Shown: positions 26,172 through 36,495, numbered from the stretch's first letter. The stretch: DNA of 64,000 nt from Paenibacillus sacheonensis (GCF_009909195.1 NZ_JAAAMU010000023.1:1-64000); one strand, 5' to 3'. Numbers and translations are program-made. Notes: generated by a model from the sequence alone, not told the origin.

Positions 26172-27041
26172 ATGACAATTCAGCAACATAACGCTGCCGC
26201 TTCCGGCACGTACGCAATCGGCGGCGAGCTTACAGTCAACCGCCTGGGCTACGGTACGATGCAGCTGACGGGACCTGGCGTATGGGGCGATCCGAAGGAT
26301 CCGGACGAAGCCATCCGCGTTCTGCAGCGGACAGCCGAGCTCGGCGTGAATTTCATCGACACGGCCGATTCCTATGGTCCGTTTACCGCGGATTTGCTGC
26401 TCCGCAAAGCCCTTCATCCGTACAACGAAGATCTCGTCATCGCGACCAAAGCAGGCCTGAGCCGTTCCGGCCCGAACGACTGGCGGCCTCTGGGCCGTCC
26501 GGAATATTTGCGCCAGCAGGCAGAGCTGAACCTTCGCCATCTCGGACTGGAGCGTATCGACCTGTTCCAATTGCACCGCATCGATCCGAAAGTTCCGCTC
26601 GCGGAGCAGCTCGGCGAGCTTGCCCTGCTCCAGCAGGAAGGCAAGATCCGCCACATCGGACTAAGCCAAGTAAGCGTGGCGGAGCTGATTGCCGCAAGCG
26701 AGATCGCCAAGATCGCTTCCGTCCAAAATTTGTACAACCTCTCCGACCGCAAGTCCGAGGACGTGCTGAACTACGCGGAAGCGCATGATATCGCGTTCAT
26801 CCCGTGGTTCCCGCTCGCAACCGGCGCATTGGCCAAAGAAGGCGGCCCGCTCGATGCGATCGCGAAGAAATACGAGGCCAAGCCGTCCCAAATCGCACTC
26901 GCCTGGCTGCTGAAACGCTCCAAGGTCATGCTGCCGATTCCGGGCACCTCGAGCGTCGCGCATGTCGAGGAAAATATCGCGGCTGCAGGCATTTCGCTCA
27001 GCGACGAAGATTTCGCCGAGTTGTCCGCGCTCGCCAAATAA
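26172..27041 (+). CDS. Aldo/keto reductase
   Basis: 289-residue (beta/alpha)8 NADPH-dependent oxidoreductase. The catalytic tetrad is recognisable: FIDTADSYG (Asp, Tyr), the Lys in IATKAG and the His in LFQLHRID. The C-terminal cofactor region reads [16 protein letters not shown]. Closest to the short AKR branch that reduces small aldehydes; true substrate unknown. The start at 26172 has GGAGG eight bases upstream. Monocistronic, with a terminator at 27108. Confidence 0.92.
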   Translation: MTIQQHNAAASGTYAIGGELTVNRLGYGTMQLTGPGVWGDPKDPDEAIRVLQRTAELGVNFIDTADSYGPFTADLLLRKALHPYNEDLVIATKAGLSRSGPNDWRPLGRPEYLRQQAELNLRHLGLERIDLFQLHRIDPKVPLAEQLGELALLQQEGKIRHIGLSQVSVAELIAASEIAKIASVQNLYNLSDRKSEDVLNYAEAHDIAFIPWFPLATGALAKEGGPLDAIAKKYEAKPSQIALAWLLKRSKVMLPIPGTSSVAHVEENIAAAGISLSDEDFAELSALAK

Positions 27042-27107
27042 TCCGAGGCCTTCATCGGCTTGCAGCTGCCTGTTTGTCTGCTTTCTCCTATAAGATCATT
27101 TCCTATA

Positions 27108-27148
27108 GAAAAAGGGCGTACGGGTTCATTCACCCGTATGCCTTTTCT
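27108..27148. terminator. Bidirectional intrinsic terminator
   Basis: Stem GGCGTACGGGT / ACCCGTATGCC with loop TCATTC, flanked by an A-run and TTTTCT. Lies between the converging aldo/keto reductase and beta-helix genes. Confidence 0.88.
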
Positions 27149-27242
27149 ATTCTTAGCTTTTCAGACGCCCAAACGCATTTCATGCTGAAATGCTGCCCAA
27201 GCGACTGCTCCTGCTGCCACGTTCATTTTGCAACAGCGGCGG

Positions 27243-29384
27243 TCAGTCCTCCGTCTCCAACGCCTGCCAGCCCAGCGACCACACCGGCGAATCCGGGCTG
27301 AACCGGAATTGCCCGCGCTCGGCTTCCTCCAACAACGGCGCCGTCGACAAGGTATGTTCATCAAAGCGCCCGCCGAGAAAGGCGCGCCACTCCTCCCAAG
27401 CAATCGGAACTTTCCCGTACGTATCCCCGCCGCGGAAGCCGCTTACCGTCGGAGCCCCGCCGTCCGCGCGATAGAACAGGTTGAAGTCCGCCTCCTTCAG
27501 CCGCTCGTCCCCCCAGTTAATGAAATGATACAGCTGCTCGCAGGAATCGATGACGACATTGCGCCGCACGGTCAAATCCCGATTCGGTTCGCCGGCCATT
27601 TCCTGCGTCCCGATCGCCGCTTTTGCGCCGTTGCGGACGAGCAGATTGTTCTCGATGACATTATCGACCCCTTTCGCGAAAATCACGAACCAAAGCGAGC
27701 CTTTACCGGAGCCATATAAATCATGGACCACGTTGCGGGATACGAGGAAGCCGTCCGCGGCGTCATCCAAATAAATGCCGTACCCGACGGAGAAATAAAT
27801 ACCGCTGTCGTGAAACCGATTGCCGACGATCCGGTTCCCAAGCCCGGCCCCCCACGCCTCGAACATCCCGCCGTCCTGGCTGTCCTTCATCACATCCGAA
27901 ATGTCGTTGCGGACAATCCGATTATTTCGCGCATGGAGCAAATCCCAATGATTCTCCCATGTAACATCCGTCCCGTAATAAGCCTGCTCCATCGCTTTGT
28001 ACCGAAGCCCTTTGAGCGAGATGCCGTACCGCGGCATGCCGCTGATGACGTTGCCGTCGATCGTGCAGTTTCCGCTCTGATACAGTTGGATACCCGAACC
28101 ATGGCCGATCAACTCGCCTCCGGCACGCACCGTATTGCCGGCCATCGCATGCCCGCGGTTAACGTCGGATTCCGCCACGCTCTCGAATTCGCCCTCGCCC
28201 GGCGCAAAGCCGATCGCATAGATGCCGTTGAAGCCAAGATGCTCGATGGCGTTATTCACGATTCGGATATCCTTGCAGCGACCGTTCAGGACGATGCCGC
28301 TCAGACCCGAATGACGCAAAACGCAATCCGCGATCGTAACCTGCTCCGCGTTCTCCAGTCGGATGAGCCCTTCTCTTGCTTCCATGCGCTCCCGATTGGA
28401 TTCCGGCATCCGATACGAAGGAAGGAAATCCGACATCTCCACCGTGAGCCCGCGGAATTCCAAATGTCGGACGATACCGTTTGCCGCTCCTGTATCATCT
28501 ATCAAGCCTGCCAACCCTGCTTCTTCCTCCGAACCTGCCCGTTCCCGTTGGCCATCGCCGCCAGCGATATCGATGACCCGCTTCATCAGAGGCAGCACGA
28601 TATCCTGCTTCTCGATGGGCAGCGAACGCGGCATGTAATAGAGGTAACCCTCCCGCTCGTCCCGGTAAAATTCCCCGCCCTCCGTCAGCAGCTCCCTCGC
28701 CCCTTGCAGCCTATAGCGCGAGCCTTTATCGATGCCCCAAGGCGCCGGATCATAAAAGGATACCGTATCCTTATCCCAATCGACGGCAGCGACCGGCTTC
28801 GTCTCCGAGAACCAGTTCCACTCGCCCTCGCCTGGCCAAATGAACACCTTCAACCCCTTGTTCGCAGCATTCGCAATCGTCGGCACGTCGCCGCGCTTGA
28901 ACCGGAATCCGCGTCCGCCGCCGCTGCCGCCTTCGCCTTTGCCCTCTACCGCGAAATACCCCTGCTTCGGGCTTCGCGCCTCGAAGGCTCTCTCCCCGTT
29001 CTCGAACAGCGTATAGCCAAAGGAACGGAGCGCTTCCGCGCCGATAAAGCTGCGATAGACGCCGTCGCCCGCAGGTTCCCAATCCGTCAGCCTTCGTCCG
29101 CCGCAGATGACCGGCGCGCTGCCCGGGAGCGCGCGATAAGCCGTGCGTCCCTCGTTCCCCGCACCGGAATCTTCGGCCGTGAACGTAAGCGGCTCGTTTA
29201 ACATGTAGCGGCCTTCTCCGATCCACACGTTAACAGGACCGTTATATCCCGAGGATCGCTGTTCCCTGACGGCGTCCCGCGCCTGCGCGATGCTTTTCCA
29301 TGGCCGCAGCTGCGAGCCGTTCGCGATCGTATCCCCTTGTATAGGACTTACATAATATTCCAATAGAGAATTAGTGCTTTCCAT
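27243..29384 (-). CDS. Right-handed beta-helix glycosidase-like protein (GH141-like), no signal peptide
   Basis: 713 residues. The N-terminus (YYVSPIQGD, PWKSIAQARDAVRE, GRYMLNEPLTF) and the beta-helix rungs (IVNNAIEHLGFNGIYAIG, NCTIDGNVISGMPRYGISL, NRIVRNDISDVMKDSQDGG, NVIENNLLVRNG) match the large parallel beta-helix proteins around GH141, whose characterised members act on fucosyl and xylan linkages in plant cell-wall glycans. There is no export signal at the preferred start (29384, GGGAG nine bases upstream). It is therefore likely to act on imported oligosaccharides. Divergent from a membrane AraC sensor. The family is assigned by pattern, not alignment. Confidence 0.7.
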   Translation of the reverse strand: MESTNSLLEYYVSPIQGDTIANGSQLRPWKSIAQARDAVREQRSSGYNGPVNVWIGEGRYMLNEPLTFTAEDSGAGNEGRTAYRALPGSAPVICGGRRLTDWEPAGDGVYRSFIGAEALRSFGYTLFENGERAFEARSPKQGYFAVEGKGEGGSGGGRGFRFKRGDVPTIANAANKGLKVFIWPGEGEWNWFSETKPVAAVDWDKDTVSFYDPAPWGIDKGSRYRLQGARELLTEGGEFYRDEREGYLYYMPRSLPIEKQDIVLPLMKRVIDIAGGDGQRERAGSEEEAGLAGLIDDTGAANGIVRHLEFRGLTVEMSDFLPSYRMPESNRERMEAREGLIRLENAEQVTIADCVLRHSGLSGIVLNGRCKDIRIVNNAIEHLGFNGIYAIGFAPGEGEFESVAESDVNRGHAMAGNTVRAGGELIGHGSGIQLYQSGNCTIDGNVISGMPRYGISLKGLRYKAMEQAYYGTDVTWENHWDLLHARNNRIVRNDISDVMKDSQDGGMFEAWGAGLGNRIVGNRFHDSGIYFSVGYGIYLDDAADGFLVSRNVVHDLYGSGKGSLWFVIFAKGVDNVIENNLLVRNGAKAAIGTQEMAGEPNRDLTVRRNVVIDSCEQLYHFINWGDERLKEADFNLFYRADGGAPTVSGFRGGDTYGKVPIAWEEWRAFLGGRFDEHTLSTAPLLEEAERGQFRFSPDSPVWSLGWQALETED

Positions 29385-29590
29385 GTCCGTCTGCTCCCTT
29401 CTTTGTCTATAAAAGCATGCCAAAGTCCCGCCTCGGAGCCAACTGCGCGATTTGACCAGCACTGCTGCAAGGGCTGTGAATTTCATCAATCGCTGCGCAG
29501 GGATTCGCAAATATCATAGTGGAAAAGCAAGCCCGCGTATGTAATGCTTAGTGTAATCCGATTTATTCGTTCGAGGGGGACACAGATAGA

Positions 29591-31939
29591 ATGAGAATGC
29601 TGCATTTCTACAAATCCAAGCGCTACTTGCTACGCATGCTGCTTTCCATATCGATCCTGCTCGTCATGCTCCTGTCGCTCTCCTCGGCCGTTATTCATTA
29701 CAGCGCGGAACACCGCGTTCTGCAGATGCAGCAGGAAGCGAACCGCAAAGTCATGAACCAAATCAACCACAACTTGACCTTCATGCAGGAGATCATCAAC
29801 AATATTGCGTTGTCGCTTTATAACGACGAGCGATTCTATTTTCCGCTGATGTCCACCACGGAGCAGGAAGACATCGATCTCATCTACTCCGTCAATCTAT
29901 TGAACAAAGCGATGGATTCCCAATCGTTCCTGCATTCCATTCTCGTGTATAACGGGCACAGCGACAAGAGCTACGCGCTGGGGCCGCTCGCGGACCGCAT
30001 GGAGCAAAGCTATATGACCGGCCGGCTCGTCGACATGATCAAGAAGCCGGATAAGCTTCCGCAGCTGCAGCTCATTCCGATGAACTTCAGCGGCCGTGCG
30101 AATGCGGTCGATTTCTTCTCCGTCATTATCTATGAATCGTTCACGAGCATGAACGACCGCGAAAGCGCGATCGTGCTGAACGTCAAGCCCGAATGGGTAT
30201 TCGACAACCTTGCGGTCGTAAACGGCTTCTCCGCCCCGAATGAATCCAGCATCTTTCTAATGGACAACGATGGCCGCTTCATTCTCTCCGGGGACGAGAA
30301 AAACCTGCCCGAACTGAACGATCTCAGCTATGCGCTGAAGAACGATCAATCCAGCCACGACGAGAGCTTCGGTTTCTTCTCGCACAAATTCGATCACCAA
30401 GGCAAGACGATCGTCAGCTATCTGCAAATGGGCGTATCCGGATGGAAGGTTATCAGCGTGCAGCCTTATAACGCCGTGCTTGGCGGCATCTCTCAAATGC
30501 GAGAAACGTTCACGATCGTCATCATCAGTTTCCTGCTGCTTGCCGTGGCCGTCTCGTTCGCGCTCGCGCACAAGCTGTACCGCCCGATCGAAGCGCTGCT
30601 CTCCCGCGTTACCCGGCATGGCGGCGTCTCCAACGAGGATGCGCGCGAACCGATCCGCGACGAATTCGCGTATGTCGGCAACGTCTATGGCCGGATGGCA
30701 GAGAAGCTGGTCGTCGTGACCGACGAGAAAGAGAAGCAGAAGGAAATCGTTCGCCATTCCTACCTGCGAAGCATACTTACCGGCAGCTCTTCCTTCAGCC
30801 GCCATCAACTGGAGACCTGCATCGCGAAATACGAGATGAAGCTGGATCCGGCCGGACCGTTCCTGGTCGTCGTCGTCAAGATCGACGATTACGCAGCGGT
30901 CCTCTCGCGCACGAGCGAGTCCGAGCGCCAGCTGTACGCGTTTGCCACCGCAAATATTGCCGGGGAAATATTAGCGCCGCTAAAGATCTCCTGCGAGATG
31001 ATCGACGCGCGAAGCGACCATCTCGTCCTGCTGCTCAGCGGCGGCGCGCTCGGCTCGGAGCTCTTGGAGCTTCCTAACCTGCTGCAGCAGCTGCAGGATA
31101 TCGTGCAGCAGTATTACAAGATTTCGCTGTCGCTCTCGTTCAGCGAAATCGAACGCTCCCATGAAGCCATTACCGAGCAGTATACGGATGCGCTGCATTA
31201 TGCCATGTATAAGATCTTGTTCGGCAGACGGTCCATCATCACGCCGGATCTCGTGCGAGCGAATGTGGCGCATACCGAGAACAACGGCTCGTCGGAAGCA
31301 GAGAAAAAGCTGACCGAAGCCATCAAGACCAACGATCTCAACGCCATGGAAGCCTGCGTGAAGCTGCTGCTTGCTCCGCTGCATGAATGTCATTATGACC
31401 GGATCATTCATGGCGTGCTGCATGTGGTCGACGTCATTAAGACGACGATTCGCGAGATCAATCAGAACCGGATCTCTGCGCTCCCCATCGACCTCAGCGC
31501 GCTTAGCAGACAGGTTTTGGATCAAGAAACGCTTTCCGATATCTCAGCCTTGCTCCAATCCACCTTGCTCGACATTCACGAGAAGCGCCGCGGGGCTGAT
31601 CAGGACACGAACTCCGCGCTGATCGACGCGATCAAGGATATCATCGAGACGCAGTATGCGGACATGAATCTCAGCCTGCAAGGCATCTCCGCCACGCTCA
31701 AGATGACGTCCGCTTACGTCGGACGCATGTTCAAGCAAAGCGAGCTCGTGTCCGTCAGCGAATATTTGAACGAGGTCCGTTTGACCCGGGCGCGCGAATA
31801 CTTGGAGACGAAGAGCTTCAGCATCAAGGAGATCATGGAGCTCGTCGGCTACGTTAACGAAAGCACGTTCTTCAAACTCTTCAAGAAGAAATACGGCGTC
31901 ACGCCGAAGGAATACCGCCTCAAGAGCAACATCGGCTGA
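29591..31939 (+). CDS. Membrane-bound sensor-regulator with AraC DNA-binding domain
   Basis: 782 residues. Membrane segment 1 (14-36), an extracytoplasmic dCache-type region (40-295), membrane segment 2 (~300-320, FTIVIISFLLLAVAVSFAL), a HAMP-like linker, a middle region and a C-terminal AraC double helix-turn-helix (GISATLKMTSAYVGRMFKQS, IMELVGYVNESTFFKLFKKKYG). One polypeptide thus senses an outside signal and binds DNA. It is divergent from the GH141-like gene and upstream of an ABC importer, so those are likely targets. Start at 29591; GAGGGGG lies about 12 bases upstream. Confidence 0.88.
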   Translation: MRMLHFYKSKRYLLRMLLSISILLVMLLSLSSAVIHYSAEHRVLQMQQEANRKVMNQINHNLTFMQEIINNIALSLYNDERFYFPLMSTTEQEDIDLIYSVNLLNKAMDSQSFLHSILVYNGHSDKSYALGPLADRMEQSYMTGRLVDMIKKPDKLPQLQLIPMNFSGRANAVDFFSVIIYESFTSMNDRESAIVLNVKPEWVFDNLAVVNGFSAPNESSIFLMDNDGRFILSGDEKNLPELNDLSYALKNDQSSHDESFGFFSHKFDHQGKTIVSYLQMGVSGWKVISVQPYNAVLGGISQMRETFTIVIISFLLLAVAVSFALAHKLYRPIEALLSRVTRHGGVSNEDAREPIRDEFAYVGNVYGRMAEKLVVVTDEKEKQKEIVRHSYLRSILTGSSSFSRHQLETCIAKYEMKLDPAGPFLVVVVKIDDYAAVLSRTSESERQLYAFATANIAGEILAPLKISCEMIDARSDHLVLLLSGGALGSELLELPNLLQQLQDIVQQYYKISLSLSFSEIERSHEAITEQYTDALHYAMYKILFGRRSIITPDLVRANVAHTENNGSSEAEKKLTEAIKTNDLNAMEACVKLLLAPLHECHYDRIIHGVLHVVDVIKTTIREINQNRISALPIDLSALSRQVLDQETLSDISALLQSTLLDIHEKRRGADQDTNSALIDAIKDIIETQYADMNLSLQGISATLKMTSAYVGRMFKQSELVSVSEYLNEVRLTRAREYLETKSFSIKEIMELVGYVNESTFFKLFKKKYGVTPKEYRLKSNIG

Positions 31940-31996
31940 GGAGGATAGGATTGCGTTATATTCTGGTGTACCTGTTTCATGGTTTTTCTTGAATGC

Positions 31997-32035
31997 AAGG
32001 GCCTTCCGGCGACTGGATCCGGAAGGCCTTTTGCG
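31997..32035 (+). terminator. Intrinsic terminator after the AraC sensor gene
   Basis: Stem GCCTTCCGG / CCGGAAGGC with a nine-base loop and a following TTTTGCGTTT, 58 bases past the stop codon. Confidence 0.8.
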
Positions 32036-32795
32036 TTTGTCCTTGGCTCAGCCCCCGGGCAGGGGAAGGCGGCAGCCGGCAAGCAACCTCCGGCAGTGCT
32101 TGCCTTTTGAACGGGCGATCGCAGGGCTGGCATCGGCGGGCTGCCGCCGGCTTGGCCGATTTTGTCGAAGTTTCGGATACGCCGGCCGCGCCAAATGCAC
32201 CGATAGTTGCACATTTTGCATAATAACAGCCTAATTTCCTAGGCCAACTCTGGGATTTATGTATGTTGTGCAATTTTTTCTTGCTACAATCGACTCTCAG
32301 CAACTCTTTAAGAGCCTAGTGTTGTATTTCATGCAAGAAATCGCCTCTAATACCCACTAAATCCCAAAATTATTGTATAGAAAACAATTTTCAACGCGCA
32401 CTTACGAAAGTAATGCTCTCGTTCATCGGGGCAATGTTCTCACTCGCGTGCTGCTAGACAACACGCCACAACATGCCATACGCCTCCACTGTCATTCGCG
32501 CGTTATCCCCTCGTTCTTCTCTCTTCAATCCCCGTCCAACTCGCACTGCTTCCTGCATCAATCAAACAAGAACGTGCCGCGCACAACCCCATTTCTAGGG
32601 ACGCGCCGGAGAAAATCCTGCATCTACCCCAATACGGGACCATTGAATCACCTATTCTTCGCATTCTCAACAGTCAATCGCAAAAATCATAGTTATTCGC
32701 AGACGAATTTGACGTTTGCACAGTTGTCGCCACAGCCGTAAGGGTGCCATGATGGGTTCACGGACACCGTCCAGTATTTCCCCGGAGGTAAAGGC
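32036..32795. other. Long non-coding leader region before the first ABC operon
   Basis: About 760 bases without a convincing gene. The left part is GC-rich, the right part is markedly AT-rich and C-rich compared with neighbours. A promoter for the permease operon must lie here, but I cannot point to a clear one. Confidence 0.4.
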
Positions 32796-33725
32796 ATGAT
32801 CAAACAACGCAAACCACGATCGGAATGGTACTACCTGAAGAAAAACTCGGAGCTGCTCCTGCTGCTGCTGCCGGGCGCGCTGCTCATCCTCGTATTCGCT
32901 TACCTGCCGATGTTCGGAGTCGTCCTTGCCTTCAAGGATTTCCGGTACGACTTGGGATTCTGGGACAGCCCATGGGTCGGCTTCCACAATTTCGAATTTT
33001 TCTTCGTCTCGGATACGGCTGCTCTCATCACCCGCAACACGGTCGCGTACGGTCTGACGTACATGATCCTCACGACGGTAATCGCCCTTCTGTTCGCCAT
33101 TCTAATGAACGAGATGAGAAAACGCTGGCTGCGAATCCACCAGACGGCGCTGTTCATTCCGTACTGCCTGTCCTGGGTCGTCGTCGGCTACCTCGCGCTA
33201 GCGCTGCTCGACACCCAGAACGGCTACTTGAACAAAGTGCTGGAAGCCCTCGGCTTCCAGACGCATATGTGGTATCTGGAAACCGCCCCTTGGCCGTACA
33301 TTCTGATTTCCGCTTATCTATGGAAGAACATCGGCTTCTCCACGCTCGTCTACTTCGCGGGCATCATGGGCATCAACCAGGAGTATTACGAAGCCGCTAA
33401 GATCGATGGCGCGTCCCGCTGGCAGATGGCGACGAAGATCACGCTGCCGCTGCTCTCGAACTTGATCACGGTTTTGCTCATTTTGAGCATCGGCCATATT
33501 TTCGTCGGCGATTTCGGCTTGCATTATTTCATCCCGAACGACTCCGGAATGACGATTCCGACGACCGACATCATCGACACCTACGTGTACCGGGCGCTCC
33601 GGGTCAACGGCGATATCGGCATGTCGACCGCCATCGGCTTGTACCAGTCCGCCGTCGGACTCGTGCTCGTCATCGCAGCCAATTTCGTGGTCCGCAAAAT
33701 CAACGACGAGAACTCGCTTTTCTAG
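32796..33725 (+). CDS. CUT1 ABC permease, LplB type (importer 1)
   Basis: 309-residue binding-protein-dependent transport permease with six membrane segments. The cytoplasmic EAA loop that docks the ATPase reads YYEAAKIDGASRWQMATKITLP near residue 200. The family N-terminus (YLPMFGVVLAFKDF) is typical of LplB-like oligosaccharide permeases. GGAGG is upstream of the ATG. First gene of a permease-permease-lipoprotein operon with no ATPase gene, as is usual for CUT1 importers that use a shared MsmX-type ATPase. Confidence 0.92.
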   Translation: MIKQRKPRSEWYYLKKNSELLLLLLPGALLILVFAYLPMFGVVLAFKDFRYDLGFWDSPWVGFHNFEFFFVSDTAALITRNTVAYGLTYMILTTVIALLFAILMNEMRKRWLRIHQTALFIPYCLSWVVVGYLALALLDTQNGYLNKVLEALGFQTHMWYLETAPWPYILISAYLWKNIGFSTLVYFAGIMGINQEYYEAAKIDGASRWQMATKITLPLLSNLITVLLILSIGHIFVGDFGLHYFIPNDSGMTIPTTDIIDTYVYRALRVNGDIGMSTAIGLYQSAVGLVLVIAANFVVRKINDENSLF

Positions 33726-33742
33726 AAAGGAGCACCGCCATC

Positions 33743-34687
33743 ATGAACACCACGCCGCAAGCGCTGTCGGCCAAATCTCGATCCGTCAGGGAAACCGGTA
33801 CGCATAAGGAACCTTTTTCCCTCGTCAACCTGCTGTCCCATATTATGTTTACTTGCATTACGCTCGCCATGATCCTTCCGTTCATTCTCGTTATCGCCAT
33901 ATCCTTTACCAAGGAATCGTCGATCGTCGAACACGGCTACCAATTCTTCCCGAGCGAATATTCGCTCAAAGCCTACCAGTATATATTCGAGGCGCCGACC
34001 ATCCTGCTCCGCGCCTACGGCATTACGATTATGACGACGGTCATCGGCACGCTGCTGTCGCTGCTCGTCACGGCCATGCTCGGCTACGTCACGTCGCGCC
34101 GCGATTTCCGCTACCGGGGGCCGACCTCCTTCTTCATCTTTTTCACGATGCTGTTCAACGGGGGACTCGTACCCTCTTACATTCTTATCAAACAATACCT
34201 GCATTTGGACAACACGATCTGGAGCATGATTCTGCCGTTTCTCGTATCGCCGTTCTACATCCTGGTCATGAAGGGCTTTATGAGCAAAGTGCCGTTCGAA
34301 ATCATCGAGTCCGCCAAAATGGACGGCGCTCGGGAAATCCGCATCTTCTTCACGATCGTCCTGCCGCTGTCGACGCCAGCGCTCGCGACGCTCGGGCTGT
34401 TCCTCTCCTTCGGCTTCTGGAACGCCTGGTTTCCGGCCCTGCTGTACATCGATAACGAGAAGCTCATTCCGATCCAACTCCTGCTTGTCCGCATGCTGCA
34501 GAAGCTGGAATTCCTGACGAGCGGCAGCGACTTCTCGAGCCAATTCGGCATCGACGTCAGCAAGTTCCCTTCTCTATCCGCCCGTATGGCGATGGCGATC
34601 CTGGCCGGGGGCCCGATGGTCTGCATCTTCCCGTTCTTCCAGAAGTATTTCGTCAAAGGCTTGACCGTCGGCTCGCTGAAAGGCTAG
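33743..34687 (+). CDS. CUT1 ABC permease, YtcP type (importer 1)
   Basis: 314 residues, six membrane segments. Characteristic elements: ITLAMILPFILVIAISF in the first segment, FTMLFNGGLVPSYILIKQY in the middle, EAA-like loop IESAKMDGAREIRIFFTIVLPLS, and C-terminal PFFQKYFVKGLTVGSLKG. Starts 17 bases after the LplB-type gene, with AAAGGAG before it; partner subunit of the same importer. A long inverted repeat lies between its stop and the lipoprotein gene. Confidence 0.92.
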   Translation: MNTTPQALSAKSRSVRETGTHKEPFSLVNLLSHIMFTCITLAMILPFILVIAISFTKESSIVEHGYQFFPSEYSLKAYQYIFEAPTILLRAYGITIMTTVIGTLLSLLVTAMLGYVTSRRDFRYRGPTSFFIFFTMLFNGGLVPSYILIKQYLHLDNTIWSMILPFLVSPFYILVMKGFMSKVPFEIIESAKMDGAREIRIFFTIVLPLSTPALATLGLFLSFGFWNAWFPALLYIDNEKLIPIQLLLVRMLQKLEFLTSGSDFSSQFGIDVSKFPSLSARMAMAILAGGPMVCIFPFFQKYFVKGLTVGSLKG

Positions 34688-34714
34688 AGCCGCGAACGTC
34701 TCTTGTTTTCATAT

Positions 34715-34776
34715 CTAATGCCGGCCCATAGGAATAAAGGGGGGTTACGTTGAACTAGTATCTCAGCCGGCATTAG
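34715..34776 (+). other. Intercistronic inverted repeat
   Basis: Perfect 11-bp arms CTAATGCCGGC (34715-34725) and GCCGGCATTAG (34766-34776) with a 40-base loop, between the permease and lipoprotein genes. No T-run follows, so it is more likely an mRNA-stabilising or processing structure than a terminator. Confidence 0.7.
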
Positions 34777-34827
34777 CGTTGAAATAGATAAATAATTTCA
34801 TTGAACCATTACCAAGGAGGTCTATCC

Positions 34828-36402
34828 ATGAAAGTTTGGAAACGTTCTATGGCCCCGCTCGTGCTGGCCAGCCTGATGATTATGCTTTTGGTAAGCGCTT
34901 GCGGCAATAACAACAACGGCGGCAATACCGCAAACGGCGAGAATACGCCGGCACCGGCCAACAACGCGAATAAAGACGCGAACGCAGCCGCGACGAACGA
35001 CGCCAACGAACCCGCGAACGAGCCCGCCAAGGCAGAAGAACCGCCTGCGGAATTGACGTACTACTATATCGTATACGAAATGCCTGCCGATCAGCAGGCG
35101 GTCGAAGATGCGATCAACGCTTACATCAAACCGAAGATCAATGCCACGATCAAGCTGAAGCCCGTTATGGAAGCCGGCTATAAAGATAAAATCAACACGA
35201 TGCTGGCCGCCAACGAAAGCTTCGATCTCCTGTGGACGTCCAACTGGGGCGGCGGCGACTACGACAACAAAGTGGCCAAAGGCGCACTCCTGCCTCTCGA
35301 CGACCTGATCGCCAATACGCCTGCTCTGAAAGACGCTATTCCGCAAGTCGCTTGGGACGACACCCGCGTCGACGGTAAAATCTACGGCATGCCGAACATG
35401 CAAATCGCGGCGAAAGCCGAAGGCTTCGCGATCCAAAAACGTTTCATCGATAAATACAACATCGACGTCAACAGCATCAAAACGCAAATGGACATCGAGC
35501 CCGTTCTAAAAACGATCCACGAGAACGAGCCGGACATCATTCCGATCGCGAACACCTCCAATATGTTCGACTTTGGCCGTCAATACGGCTATGCATCGCA
35601 AGGCTATAAGATCGGCGATCCTGAATACAAAATCGTCGATACGATCGACAAACCGGAATACAAAACGTTCCTGGACATGGTGCGCAGATGGTATACATCC
35701 GGCTACATCTACAAAGATGCCGCAACGATGAAAGACGACCAAATGGTCGCGCTTCTGAACACGGGCAAAGTCGCCGTGGAATGGAACACGACCATGAAAC
35801 CGGGCGGCGAAGCCGACGACAAGAAACGCTTCGGCAACAACGACGTCGTCTACGTCCGCGTCTCCGAGCCGGAATTCACGGGCGTCCGCGCTACGATGAA
35901 CTCCATCAGCCGCACGTCTAAGAACCCGGAGAAAGCACTGGAATTCCTGCAGTTGACGGCTACCGATCCGGAACTCTTCAACCTCATTACGTTCGGCATC
36001 AAGGACAAACACTACACGATGATCGGCGACAACACGATCAAGATCAACCAAGACGGCGGTTACAAAGGCGACCAAGGCTGGGTATTCGGCAACGTCTTGA
36101 TCGGCTACCTCAAGGAAGGTCAAGCGCCGGATACATGGGAGCGCACGAAACAATTGAACGAAACGGCCAAACGCCCAGAAGTCACGGGCTTCAACTTCAA
36201 CATCGAGCCGTACAAGACGGAATCCGTCAACATCTTCGCCGTCTCCGAGCAGTACGGCAAGGCGCTGAACACCGGCTCCGTCGATCCCGCCAAAGTACTG
36301 CCGAAATACCAAGCGGCGCTGAAAAAAGCCGGCATCGAGAAACAAACGGCAGAGAACCAAAAGCAGCTTGACGAGTGGCTCAAAGCAAACGGCAAGAAAT
36401 AA
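34828..36402 (+). CDS. Extracellular solute-binding lipoprotein (importer 1)
   Basis: 524 residues. Lipoprotein signal with lipobox LVSAC (Cys25), then an Asn/Ala/Pro-rich tether (~26-70) and a family 1-type sugar-binding fold (TMLAANESFDLLWTSNWGGGDY, DGKIYGMPNMQ, GKVAVEWNTTMKPGGE). Its size suits oligosaccharides rather than monosaccharides. The ATG at 34828 follows AAGGAGG at seven bases. Third gene of importer 1; a strong terminator closes the operon at 36429. Confidence 0.92.
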   Translation: MKVWKRSMAPLVLASLMIMLLVSACGNNNNGGNTANGENTPAPANNANKDANAAATNDANEPANEPAKAEEPPAELTYYYIVYEMPADQQAVEDAINAYIKPKINATIKLKPVMEAGYKDKINTMLAANESFDLLWTSNWGGGDYDNKVAKGALLPLDDLIANTPALKDAIPQVAWDDTRVDGKIYGMPNMQIAAKAEGFAIQKRFIDKYNIDVNSIKTQMDIEPVLKTIHENEPDIIPIANTSNMFDFGRQYGYASQGYKIGDPEYKIVDTIDKPEYKTFLDMVRRWYTSGYIYKDAATMKDDQMVALLNTGKVAVEWNTTMKPGGEADDKKRFGNNDVVYVRVSEPEFTGVRATMNSISRTSKNPEKALEFLQLTATDPELFNLITFGIKDKHYTMIGDNTIKINQDGGYKGDQGWVFGNVLIGYLKEGQAPDTWERTKQLNETAKRPEVTGFNFNIEPYKTESVNIFAVSEQYGKALNTGSVDPAKVLPKYQAALKKAGIEKQTAENQKQLDEWLKANGKK

Positions 36403-36428
36403 GCCGGCGCGCATAAACGAACACCAAC

Positions 36429-36473
36429 AAGGCCCTTCAATTCCACGTTCCATGTGGGATTGAGGGGCCTTTA
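36429..36473. terminator. Intrinsic terminator of the importer 1 operon
   Basis: Stem AAGGCCCTTCAAT / ATTGAGGGGCCTT with an inner CCAC/GTGG extension, followed by a short T-rich stretch. Confidence 0.85.
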
Positions 36474-36495
36474 TCTTGGACATCTACTGAAATAG

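Noticed and set aside
27723-29201. A 492-residue open frame antisense to the beta-helix gene
   Set aside because: No RBS or domain; beta-helix rungs on the minus strand explain the sequence.
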